NCBI GenBank assembly: GCA_014378765.1
Contig: JACMNA010000041.1
Coordinates: 1 to 36,549 of the forward strand
Direction: 5' to 3'
From: Bdellovibrio sp.
GTDB taxonomy: Bacteria; Bdellovibrionota; Bdellovibrionia; Bdellovibrionales; Bdellovibrionaceae
Length of the DNA stretch: 36,549 bases
Below are positions 7,762 to 15,314 of the stretch, in pieces (position 1 is the stretch's first letter; each line of letters opens with the position of its first letter). The position numbers were made by a program, and so were the translations under genes. The notes under the pieces were generated by a model. That model was not told the origin of the DNA and did no database searches. It saw only the letters and a list, made by a program, of their open reading frames with translations.

Positions 7762-8792
7762 TGACGTTACGTTCTTTGGCACTTGAAGCCGACATTGATG
7801 AAAATAAAATTACGATTCGTTTATTAGATCAAACTCTTCTACCCCAGGAAGAAAAATGGTTAACAATTGAAACAAACGCACAAATGATTGAAGCCATTAA
7901 ATCCTTACGCGTGCGCGGGGCACCTTTAATTGGCGTTGCCGCAAGCTTGATGGTGGCGCAATTAGCCGTGCAAGATACGTCGCAAACCGAATTATTAACG
8001 CAAGCAAAAAATCTTTACGAGGCCCGGCCCACGGCTGTAAATTTGATGATTTGCATCGACCGCATGACAAAACGAATTAAAGAAAATTTTTTGCCACGAA
8101 AAATTGTCGATTTAGCGGTGCAGATTTTTGATGAAGACGTCATACTTTGTCAAAAAATTGCGGCCAATGGCGCGGCGTTGATTGAAGATGGCGACCAAAT
8201 TCTAACTCACTGTAACACCGGTGGCTTAGCGACCGCGGGCGTGGGAACAGCCTTAGGAGTCATTCGCTTAGCTCATCAACAAGGTAAAAAAATTCACGTT
8301 TACATTGATGAAACGCGGCCTTTACTGCAAGGCGGAAGACTTACGGCATGGGAATTGAAAAAATTAAATATTCCGTGCACGTTAATAACCGACAGTACGG
8401 CCGCACATTTGATGAGCTTAAAGAAAATAACGAAAGCCATCGTTGGTTCGGACCGCATTGCCGTTAACGGCGATTTCGCAAATAAAATTGGTACCTACAG
8501 TGTGGCGGTTAATTGCCATTATCATGAAATCCCATTTTACGTGGCCGCTCCGTATACGACCGTCGACACAAATTGCCAGCACGGTGATGAAATTCCGATC
8601 GAACAGCGGGCGGCTAAAGAAGTTCAAGGCGTTAGCGGCAGCTTTGGCGAAGTGCTTTGGGCCCCATCGGGCGTTGCCGTTTATAACCCGGCTTTCGATG
8701 TAACTCCGGCGAAATTAGTCAGCGCGTGGATACTAGATCGCGCGACATTTAATAAAAAAGATGTTGATCAAGGAGCATTAAAATCATGCTAG
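7758..8792 (+). CDS. mtnA: S-methyl-5-thioribose-1-phosphate isomerase
   Basis: Cytoplasmic enzyme converting the aldose methylthioribose-1-phosphate to the ketose methylthioribulose-1-phosphate (and 5-deoxyribose-1-P to 5-deoxyribulose-1-P in dual-use pathways). Family signatures are clear: RGAPLIGV (53-60), the catalytic cysteine C152 in HCNTGGLAT, DETRPLLQG (184-192), and the catalytic aspartate D232 in GSDRIAVNGD followed by NKIGTYS. The length of 344 matches bacterial MtnA. Translation starts at ATGATG inside the end of the aldolase gene, and the gene overlaps mtnP by 7 bases, so the trio is one coupled operon. Confidence 0.93.
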   Translation: MMTLRSLALEADIDENKITIRLLDQTLLPQEEKWLTIETNAQMIEAIKSLRVRGAPLIGVAASLMVAQLAVQDTSQTELLTQAKNLYEARPTAVNLMICIDRMTKRIKENFLPRKIVDLAVQIFDEDVILCQKIAANGAALIEDGDQILTHCNTGGLATAGVGTALGVIRLAHQQGKKIHVYIDETRPLLQGGRLTAWELKKLNIPCTLITDSTAAHLMSLKKITKAIVGSDRIAVNGDFANKIGTYSVAVNCHYHEIPFYVAAPYTTVDTNCQHGDEIPIEQRAAKEVQGVSGSFGEVLWAPSGVAVYNPAFDVTPAKLVSAWILDRATFNKKDVDQGALKSC

Positions 8793-9637
8793 GAATAATT
8801 GGCGGCTCAGGTTTTGAAAAATTTGAAGAATTTGAAACAGTCGAATTATTAAATCGCGAAACGCCTTTCGGCGAAGCGGCTAGTGGTTTTAAAAAAGTTA
8901 AAGTTGAAGGCAAAGAATTTCTATTTATCTCGCGTCACGGTGATCATCACGAACATTTACCCAGCGAAATTAATTTCCGCGCCAATATTTACGCCATGAA
9001 AAAAATGGGCGTTAAAGCCATCGTGTCTTTTAGCGCGGTAGGATCCTTACAAAAAGAATTTGCGCCTGGTGATTTAGTCATTCCCTACCAATATATCGAT
9101 CGCACCAAATCAATTCGTGCTCACACTTTCTTAGGTGGTGGGTTAATCGGCCACGTTTCTTTAGCAAAACCAATTTGTGAAACAATGGCCGAGCGATTAA
9201 AAGAATTAGTGACCAACGTTAATTTTAAAATTCACTTTGGCCAGACTTACGTTTGCATCGAGGGCCCTTGCTTTTCGACGAAGGCTGAGTCAAACACGTA
9301 TCGTCAAATGCAGGCGCAAATTATTGGAATGTCGAATTTTCCTGAATACGCTTTAGCGCGTGAAGCGGGGCTGCCATACTTACCTTGCTGCTTCGTAACT
9401 GATTATGATTGTTGGGATGACAGCATCCCGCACGTCACGGTTGAAGAAGTTATTAAGGTCATGAGAAATAACAATGCAAAGGCCTTTTCGATTTTAAAAA
9501 GCCTATTAAAATCCAATGAAATTTGGAAAGACAGCCACGCCAATGAAGGCGGGCTTCGCACCGGGCTGTTTATGCCACCAGAGGCAATCCCCTCTGAAAA
9601 ACGTCCTTGGGTGGATGTTCTGATGAAATTGAACTGA
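8786..9637 (+). CDS. mtnP: S-methyl-5'-thioadenosine phosphorylase
   Basis: Phosphorolyses MTA (or 5'-deoxyadenosine) to adenine and the 5-modified ribose-1-phosphate, feeding MtnA. Motifs: GIIGGSGF (3-10) with the phosphate-binding Ser, SRHGDHH (49-55), SAVGSL (82-87), GQTYVCIEGPCFSTKAES, the MSNFPE segment and the C-terminal TDYDCWDD, whose aspartates recognise adenine in MTAP. At 283 residues it is the size of human MTAP. The ribosome site AAGGAG lies inside the end of mtnA. The pathway order in the operon is reversed: the first enzyme is encoded last. Confidence 0.92.
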   Translation: MLGIIGGSGFEKFEEFETVELLNRETPFGEAASGFKKVKVEGKEFLFISRHGDHHEHLPSEINFRANIYAMKKMGVKAIVSFSAVGSLQKEFAPGDLVIPYQYIDRTKSIRAHTFLGGGLIGHVSLAKPICETMAERLKELVTNVNFKIHFGQTYVCIEGPCFSTKAESNTYRQMQAQIIGMSNFPEYALAREAGLPYLPCCFVTDYDCWDDSIPHVTVEEVIKVMRNNNAKAFSILKSLLKSNEIWKDSHANEGGLRTGLFMPPEAIPSEKRPWVDVLMKLN

Positions 9638-9640
9638 GTT

Positions 9641-9682
9641 TTAGCTTAATATTAGCTTAAAATCTGCACGATTTGCACGATT
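9641..9682. repeat. Two adjacent short direct-repeat pairs downstream of mtnP
   Basis: TTAGCTTAA occurs at 9641-9649 and 9652-9660 (11-base period, one helical turn). TGCACGATT occurs as an exact tandem at 9665-9673 and 9674-9682. They sit in the 9638-9769 gap ahead of the next gene, and a possible -35 (TTGACC, 9707-9712) lies just downstream, with only a weak -10 (CAATAT, 9730-9735). The arrangement is compatible with regulator binding sites. Confidence 0.5.
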
Positions 9683-9769
9683 TTGCCCCGAGCGCCAGCA
9701 CAAGCATTGACCCCGGGCCGTTTTTTATCCAATATGGCTACTCACTAATTTTACGTAAGGACACTCATT

Positions 9770-10228
9770 ATGAAATCAGTTACCGAATTTACTAACTTTA
9801 CACTTCATAACGCCGTTAAAGCAAAAGCCGCTTTAGCGACCGAAGGAAAATCGCCAGAAGAAATTCAAGCCAGCCTGGGCACTACTTTTAAAATGGAAGG
9901 CGATAAATTAAAATATTTCGTGAACGCCATCGACGTGGCTGAAAAAAACGCCGATAAATTAAAGCGCGTTCTTGTGATCAGTCTAGCAGAGGGTGAAGCC
10001 GCTCCAGCCAAGGCCGTTCAAGTTGAAGAAATGTGCTACTTACCAGAATTTATCGTCGACACAAAATTTCAACCACCTCAAAAAACTGACGCTAAAGGCG
10101 GACGTAATAATCGCGGTGGTGGCCAAGGCGGAAAAAGCGGCGGCGGAGCTAAAGGTTCACCGTGGGGCTTAACTCCTGAAGAAAAAGCATTAAAAAATAA
10201 AGGTGGAGCACCTAAGCCAAAAGCTTAA
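9770..10228 (+). CDS. Small protein with Gly/Lys/Arg-rich tail, unknown function
   Basis: Not recognised. Residues 1-105 form a mixed helical domain (MKSVTEFTNFTLHNAVKAKA at the N-terminus; a predicted strand VLVISL near 67-72). Residues 108-152 are a disordered basic tail rich in Gly, Lys, Arg and Pro (GGRNNRGGGQGGKSGGGAKG), similar in style to the tail of the RhlE helicase in this window. That suggests contact with RNA or ribosomes. AAGGA stands 9 bases before the ATG. A strong intrinsic terminator follows the gene directly, so it is likely a monocistronic, well expressed gene. It has no signal peptide and is therefore cytoplasmic. Confidence 0.75.
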   Translation: MKSVTEFTNFTLHNAVKAKAALATEGKSPEEIQASLGTTFKMEGDKLKYFVNAIDVAEKNADKLKRVLVISLAEGEAAPAKAVQVEEMCYLPEFIVDTKFQPPQKTDAKGGRNNRGGGQGGKSGGGAKGSPWGLTPEEKALKNKGGAPKPKA

Positions 10229-10250
10229 TTTTTATTAAAAGGTAATTCTT

Positions 10251-10284
10251 AAAAAGCGCGAATTAAAAGTTCGCGTTTTTTTTT
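10251..10284 (+). terminator. Intrinsic terminator
   Basis: CGCGAA (10257-10262) pairs with TTCGCG (10270-10275) around a 7-base loop, followed by nine T (10276-10284). A run of A precedes the stem, so it can also stop the convergent minus-strand transcript from 10305-11714. Confidence 0.85.
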
Positions 10285-10304
10285 CGTCTTATAAAATATT
10301 TATT

Positions 10305-11714
10305 TTAGTTATAGCTTTGAATAAAATCGGGGCGCACCCGAAATGTATTTTTCCAGTGGTTCATAATTGGAAATTCCTTGATCAACTTTTGAAAATCTTC
10401 GTAATAAAATAATCCGTAGGTAGGGCCTATATCTAAAAGCTTCACTTGTTCAATGGCATCAGCCGCATCGTCGTTAAGTAGAAAGAATTCCGGAATATAA
10501 GCCAACTGGTATTTTGGTAAGGCACCAGGCGTTAGTAGAGATTTCGCGCGAATGGGCGTTTTGAAATCAACGTAGAATTCCATCCCGTGATGCGTAATTA
10601 ATTCTTCACCGGATTTTACAAATTCCAATAGACGTTGAACCTGCGGCACCTGCGTGCTGGTCGCTACAATCCAAGGAAATCCCGAAGGCTCTAATAGTTG
10701 ATGAGCAAGCAAAATTAGGGTTAGCAATAAATTCGCAAAAAGTACTTTTTTATTTTTAATAAAACTTAGCGCAACGATAAATAATAAAAATGCGAAACAG
10801 AACGAAAATATCATTAAGCGCCACTTAATCTCGGCGTTAACTCCGCCATAAATAGGTAACAATGGAATAATGGCCGCCAAGAATAAAACAAATAAAAATA
10901 GTTTTTGTTCTAGATTTAAGATTAAGGTTTTCTTAATTTTGAAAAATTGCGTTAAAGCCGTTACCAACCAAAAAAATACTAACAGAACGTGCCAACCCGT
11001 TAAATGTAAATTGTAGGTAATTAAAGAGCTAAACTTTTCAAATCGTATATTGCCTAAAAAATTAGTGAAATGATTTACGAGGCGCGGATTCAGTATTATG
11101 GCCAAACCAGTAAAAGCAGTGGCAATAACGGCCATTTTCTTTTTATGATTTGATTTAGAAAATAGTGAACCCGTAAGCGTAGCCAAAAAGAAAAGCGCAA
11201 CGGTTTTGTGGGTTAGGGCCGCTAAAAGACCAATGATCAGAGCTCTCTTTAAATTTTTTTTAAGTAAATGCGTTGAAGCCATTAAAAACAGCGCAATCGC
11301 AAAACCATTTTTGACAAATTCAAATGTAAGCCGATGCAGAGGAAGTTGAAAACTTAAAAGCATTAGCAATAAAATGTTTACAAATGGCAAAGCTTTTTTT
11401 AATTGCGGCTCTAAGAACCACTGAATGTAGAAACCAAATGCGTACAGTATCAAAGCATAGCTAAGGCAAGTCAGAATCTGATACGCCGCAATCACCGAGC
11501 CGGTCATTTTGCTTAGTAGGGCCAATGGTAGAAAAACAAAGGAGTAATCTGCGTGATAAAATCGTCCGTGCTGCGCGAGCCACTGCGCCTGCTTTAAGTA
11601 AAAATAACCGTCACCACCGGATGGGTCAGCGTACGATTGCACTTGAAAAAAAGAAACGGCAGCTAAAAGAGCTGCCGTTAGCTTTAAATATATTTTTTGT
11701 AAACGAAAAATCAA
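10305..11714 (-). CDS. Polytopic membrane protein, GT-C glycosyltransferase-like
   Basis: Around ten to eleven hydrophobic helices make up most of its 469 residues, followed by a soluble C-terminal part (from about 370). The loop after the first helix contains PSGGDGYFYLKQAQWLAQHG (31-50). A conserved-looking acidic residue followed by an aromatic/leucine helix at this position is typical of GT-C glycosyltransferases (polyprenol-phosphate-sugar dependent), but I cannot assign a family firmly. The start appears to be TTG at 11714, only two bases after the stop of the YARHG gene and without a clear ribosome site, so translation probably depends on coupling. A role in modifying envelope glycans or proteins is inference. 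Confidence 0.68.
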   Translation of the reverse strand: MIFRLQKIYLKLTAALLAAVSFFQVQSYADPSGGDGYFYLKQAQWLAQHGRFYHADYSFVFLPLALLSKMTGSVIAAYQILTCLSYALILYAFGFYIQWFLEPQLKKALPFVNILLLMLLSFQLPLHRLTFEFVKNGFAIALFLMASTHLLKKNLKRALIIGLLAALTHKTVALFFLATLTGSLFSKSNHKKKMAVIATAFTGLAIILNPRLVNHFTNFLGNIRFEKFSSLITYNLHLTGWHVLLVFFWLVTALTQFFKIKKTLILNLEQKLFLFVLFLAAIIPLLPIYGGVNAEIKWRLMIFSFCFAFLLFIVALSFIKNKKVLFANLLLTLILLAHQLLEPSGFPWIVATSTQVPQVQRLLEFVKSGEELITHHGMEFYVDFKTPIRAKSLLTPGALPKYQLAYIPEFFLLNDDAADAIEQVKLLDIGPTYGLFYYEDFQKLIKEFPIMNHWKNTFRVRPDFIQSYN

Positions 11715-11716
11715 AA

Positions 11717-12511
11717 CTACTTAGCGATCTCACAAGTTAAAATACTTGTTTCATTATATCGAGATCCTGAAATTTTTAACTGGGCCTTATCCGATTTTGC
11801 AATGCGATCAATATTAACCTGTACGCTGCCGCTGGCGTCTACTGACCATGTACCGTTAATTGAAAGATTTAAACTTTGTACCGATGTTGCGTCTAAAGAT
11901 TGTACGGCTGTTCCGTCAATTTCAGTGGCTTCGCCAGATTCATCCGTCCATTTAGTTTTTTTGAAATCTAATAAACCGGTTAACAGCAGCGAGCCGGCCT
12001 TGGCTGCCTTTGCACCAAAATGCAGTAGGCCTAAATAAGATCCGTCATTTTTATACACGTTACAATATTTGTATTTTAAAAGCTCTTTACGATCTTTTGA
12101 CGAACGGGCGCGTCCCCAAGATTTATCGAAATCAACGCCTTCACTGTCTTTTAAATCAGATTCCATTGCTTTAATGTATTGAATGTTTTTTTTATCAAGG
12201 GCAGATAAATTAGCATAACTGTAAGTGACATCGTCCTTAAGGCAACCACGCTTCGCCATTTCTTGCGATACGTCTTGTTGTTTAAACTTATACCCATACT
12301 GTGCGTAGATTGAATTTCTTAAAGCCTGCAGCTGTGACAAAGTGTAATCGCTTGAGTCGTCTTTTTTAAAGGGTACATTGAGCTCCACGCAACCTGACTC
12401 GCTGGTTGGGGTCCGTACTAATTTTTTGCCCGGGTTTTTGGGAGCAGCCGTGACCACTAAGCTGGTTAAAAGAACGGTGGCAAAGCTGAGTTTAATGAAA
12501 TTGGTAAGCAT
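11717..12511 (-). CDS. Secreted YARHG-domain protein
   Basis: A signal peptide (MLTNFIKLSFATVLLTSLVVTAA) is followed by a YARHG-type domain at about 55-120. Its core reads LQALRNSIYAQYGYKF, where the family has (R)NxIYARHGxxF, and it continues LSALDKKNIQYIKAME. YARHG domains are extracellular modules of unknown function, often in lipoproteins or wall-associated proteins. The C-terminal 130 residues look beta-rich and are unassigned. I chose the start at 12511 because AAAGGA lies 5 bases before it and the signal peptide begins there; a start at 12544 would add 11 residues without a ribosome site. It has its own promoter at 12547-12576 and precedes the GT-C-like gene. Confidence 0.78.
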   Translation of the reverse strand: MLTNFIKLSFATVLLTSLVVTAAPKNPGKKLVRTPTSESGCVELNVPFKKDDSSDYTLSQLQALRNSIYAQYGYKFKQQDVSQEMAKRGCLKDDVTYSYANLSALDKKNIQYIKAMESDLKDSEGVDFDKSWGRARSSKDRKELLKYKYCNVYKNDGSYLGLLHFGAKAAKAGSLLLTGLLDFKKTKWTDESGEATEIDGTAVQSLDATSVQSLNLSINGTWSVDASGSVQVNIDRIAKSDKAQLKISGSRYNETSILTCEIAK

Positions 12512-12546
12512 ATACATCCTTTGTAATAAAAATGGCTTGAGCACTT

Positions 12547-12576
12547 ATTGTAGATTGAGTGGGCTCGGTTTTTCAA
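12547..12576 (-). promoter_or_regulatory. Sigma-70-type promoter for the YARHG/GT-C-like operon
   Basis: On the minus strand, -35 TTGAAA (12571-12576) and -10 TACAAT (12547-12552) are 18 bases apart, each with one mismatch to consensus. The predicted start near 12540 leaves a 29-base leader containing the AAAGGA ribosome site. Confidence 0.6.
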
Positions 12577-12673
12577 GGGTCTTTAAAAAATAAATCGGAA
12601 ATAATAAGTTACGCAATCAGCTATTTTTTGATTCTTAGTGATTAGTTGTTAGTCTAATTAGATGGAAGAACCA

Positions 12674-13234
12674 ATGTTAACTGAGCTGACCGGCCAAGGC
12701 TGGATGCAAATTCTTAGTCAGTCCTTTACAACTCCGGCTGAACTGCCATTCGTTCTTTCTAAGCGCTCGTTGTCAGTTGAAAAACTGGTTCGCTTAGCGC
12801 AGACTTCGGCTTGTGATGATGAGCCCTACGGGCGCAAAATCCTATTCAAAAGTCCTGAAATTGAAGTGATGTTAGCAAAGTGGTCTTACCAAGCTTCGGC
12901 CAGCCCCCATAATCATGGTTTTTCAAAAGGACTTATTTGGTTTGTGCAGGGTGATTTTAGTGAGCGGCATTTTATTTTTTCTGAAGGTGAATTGAAATCT
13001 TCGGGCGAGCCCGTTCAATTTAAAGAAGGCTCTGTTGCGCAAGTAGTATCGAACGATATTCATTCATGCTGTCCGGTAAAAGACGGTGTCTCGTTACATA
13101 TTTACAGTCCGGCCATTCAAAAAATGAAAGTTTGGGACTTAAAAAACCGAGAAACCTTAACCGTCGCCGATGAATGCGGAGCGTGGATTCCCAAAGATTT
13201 AAAACTAATTGCTAACCGAGTTAAATGGAATTAA
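12674..13234 (+). CDS. Cysteine-dioxygenase-like cupin
   Basis: Resembles type I cysteine dioxygenase, an Fe(II) cupin that oxidises the thiol of cysteine to the sulfinate. Motifs (numbered from the earlier ATG at 12662): YGRKILF (56-62), the iron ligands H83 and H85 in SPHNHGFSKG, IWFVQGDFSERHF (92-104), the third ligand H134 in NDIHSC, and SLHIYSP. Substrate could be cysteine, 3-mercaptopropionate or a peptide thiol. The start at 12674 is preferred because GGAAG lies before it; 12662 has no ribosome site. It is the first of four overlapping genes (10-base overlap with the next). A weak promoter (TTGATT 12628-12633, TCTAAT 12653-12658, 19-base spacer) may drive the operon. Confidence 0.78.
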   Translation: MLTELTGQGWMQILSQSFTTPAELPFVLSKRSLSVEKLVRLAQTSACDDEPYGRKILFKSPEIEVMLAKWSYQASASPHNHGFSKGLIWFVQGDFSERHFIFSEGELKSSGEPVQFKEGSVAQVVSNDIHSCCPVKDGVSLHIYSPAIQKMKVWDLKNRETLTVADECGAWIPKDLKLIANRVKWN

Positions 13235-14553
13235 ATAAACGATACTGCATCGTTATAACTTACACGACATTGTACCGCACGGGGAGCGCGCAGTTTCAGC
13301 GCGCAGCCGAAACGCTGCGAATTAAAAAGCAAAAAGAATTTCCGAGCTTAGATGTCATTTGCGTTGCTACCAAAAGCAAAAATGATTTTCTGCTAGTTAT
13401 TGAGAAATTAAAATTAAGCGAAACTTATATTCACGAATTTCATTTTTTTGGTCATAGCGGCGTTTACGGAATTATGTTCGGAACCACCGCGTGGCCCGAG
13501 CAATTAAGCCCGTTTGAATGGAAGCAGATGCAGTGGCCCCTGACCGCCAATAGCCGCCTTTATTTTCACGCGTGTCGCACGGCCCGGTGGCTTGCGCCTT
13601 TTTTAGCCGCGCATTTTAAAGTGTCGGTGCTTGGCTATTGGTGGTACACTACCGTATCAAGCAGCGATAAGAAATTTATTTGGAAAAATAATTTAGCTAA
13701 ACCTGGAGACGTATTTATCGTTTCCTGTCCGGGGCGTAAATCGCACGGGCTTTCGGCCTCGGTGTTTAAATATTTGGGTCGATTGAATCTTTACCCGATG
13801 ATTGAATACAAACCCGCAGACGGGCAGCCTGATCGCTCGTACGATGAAGTTTCGGAACTCTACGAAGATACATTCAATGACTTGTCGGTAAGAAAAGATG
13901 AGTGGCGTTGGCTTCACCAAAATATTAACTTTAAAAAAACGCGTACCATTCTTGATATCGGTTGCGGCAACGGGGCCTTCTTAAGGCAAATTGCTAGTCA
14001 CGTAGAACACGCTAGCGGCGCAGATGCTTCAGGCGGGATGTTAACCGTGGCACGACAAAAAGCCGAAGCCGCCGGTATTCATAATTTAGATTTTACAAAA
14101 ATTGATGGGCCGAGCCTGCCTTTTGAAAGTGATCAGTTTGATACCGTCATATCGGTTTTATCATTTAGATATCTAGACTGGGATCCCATGGTACAAGAAA
14201 TTTTAAGAGTGTTAAAACCAGGCGGGCAAATATTAATTTTAGATATGGTTGCCGCACCCATTCGGTTTTACGAAATTCCGAAACTACTTGTCTCTAAATT
14301 TAAAAATTACGTTCAACGTCTGCAAAACCCAAAATATTACCAAGCATTAAGCCGCATGGTATCGACTCCGCAGTGGCAACAAATGTTAAAGTACAATCCG
14401 ATGCGCGCCGAGCACGAATACAAATGGTTTTTACAAAGTCGTTTTCCCGAATCAAAGCAAAGCTGCATTAACATTGGTTACCACTCTAGAATCATTACCT
14501 TTAATTCGGGGCCCGTGCATTTCAAGAGCGTTCAAAAAACGAGTTTTCCATGA
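13225..14553 (+). CDS. Fusion: caspase/CHAT-like His-Cys domain plus SAM-dependent methyltransferase
   Basis: Two domains are visible. Residues 1-190 look like a clan CD (caspase/CHAT) peptidase fold. A strand leads to the histidine H77 in FHFFGHSG. After an intervening segment comes the putative nucleophile C117 in LYFHACRTA, the same layout as H-G-x-G and SACxTA in CHAT proteases; the hydrophobic stretch VSVLGYWW follows. Residues 230-360 are a class I methyltransferase with motif I at 242-250 (ILDIGCGNG), an acidic residue in GADASGGML, and ILRVLKPGGQILILD. The last 80 residues are unassigned. Overlaps with both neighbours imply co-translation. The protease reading is inferred from the His/Cys placement. 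The domain may be catalytic or an inactive binding fold. Confidence 0.72.
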   Translation: MELNKRYCIVITYTTLYRTGSAQFQRAAETLRIKKQKEFPSLDVICVATKSKNDFLLVIEKLKLSETYIHEFHFFGHSGVYGIMFGTTAWPEQLSPFEWKQMQWPLTANSRLYFHACRTARWLAPFLAAHFKVSVLGYWWYTTVSSSDKKFIWKNNLAKPGDVFIVSCPGRKSHGLSASVFKYLGRLNLYPMIEYKPADGQPDRSYDEVSELYEDTFNDLSVRKDEWRWLHQNINFKKTRTILDIGCGNGAFLRQIASHVEHASGADASGGMLTVARQKAEAAGIHNLDFTKIDGPSLPFESDQFDTVISVLSFRYLDWDPMVQEILRVLKPGGQILILDMVAAPIRFYEIPKLLVSKFKNYVQRLQNPKYYQALSRMVSTPQWQQMLKYNPMRAEHEYKWFLQSRFPESKQSCINIGYHSRIITFNSGPVHFKSVQKTSFP

Positions 14554-15314
14554 TAATTGGTTTTGTTGATTGGGGCATAGGGGGCTTAAGTGTTTATAAA
14601 GAATTTAAACGTCGCTTTCCCAAAGCGCAGTGTATTTATGTCTCTGATGCAAGCGAGACGCCATACGGTAAGCAAACGTCAGTCCAACTGATTAAACGCC
14701 TGCAGATGATTACTGATTTTCTTAATTCGAAAATGGTAAATCACATTGTCGTTGCCTGTAACGCGGCAAGTACGGTGCTGGATCAAATTGAACGTAATAA
14801 TCCCGACACAAAATATTATGGCATGCTAGACGCCGGCGTCGCATTGATTCGGAAATCGAAAGTAAAACGGTGTTTAATAATAGGTGGCCAGCGCACAATT
14901 GAATCAAATTATTTTCAGAACTCTTTTCTAAAATCGAAAATTAAAATTGAAACTAGGGTTGCGCAACCTCTATCGGCGATGGTCGAGAAAGGTGAACTCA
15001 ATTCACCTAAGCTTCGCAAGGAACTTAAGACCTTATTTACTGGTTTAAACATGAAGCCAGATAGTCTGCTATTAGCGTGTACGCATTATCCGGTGCTAGC
15101 AAACCATTTTAAAATTGATCTTAAACGAGCTAAGATTTTAGATCCGGCCACTGAAGTCATTAAAGCACTAACATTGGCCGTACCACCGCGTAAGCTGACA
15201 AAAGGAACCGACATTTTTTTCACGACAGGGTCAGTATTAAATATGAAGAAAAGTGCCCGACTTGCTTTTAAAATCGTTCTTCCTAAAGTGACAAAAATAG
15301 AGGTAGGCCCATGA
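14550..15314 (+). CDS. Glutamate-racemase-like protein with altered substrate pocket
   Basis: Belongs to the MurI/Asp-Glu racemase superfamily (254 residues, usual size). The two-cysteine catalytic pair is kept: C70 in VVACNAAS and C177 in LACTHYP. PYGK (38-41), D7 and E146 are also kept. Two residues that contact substrate in MurI are changed: the Ser of DSGxGG is Trp (VDWGIGG, W8) and the Thr of ACNTAS is Ala (A72). It may therefore act on a different amino acid or derivative, or be a divergent MurI supplying D-glutamate for peptidoglycan. It overlaps the methyltransferase fusion upstream and the HExxH gene downstream by 4 bases each, which favours an operon-specific role. Confidence 0.8.
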   Translation: MIIGFVDWGIGGLSVYKEFKRRFPKAQCIYVSDASETPYGKQTSVQLIKRLQMITDFLNSKMVNHIVVACNAASTVLDQIERNNPDTKYYGMLDAGVALIRKSKVKRCLIIGGQRTIESNYFQNSFLKSKIKIETRVAQPLSAMVEKGELNSPKLRKELKTLFTGLNMKPDSLLLACTHYPVLANHFKIDLKRAKILDPATEVIKALTLAVPPRKLTKGTDIFFTTGSVLNMKKSARLAFKIVLPKVTKIEVGP

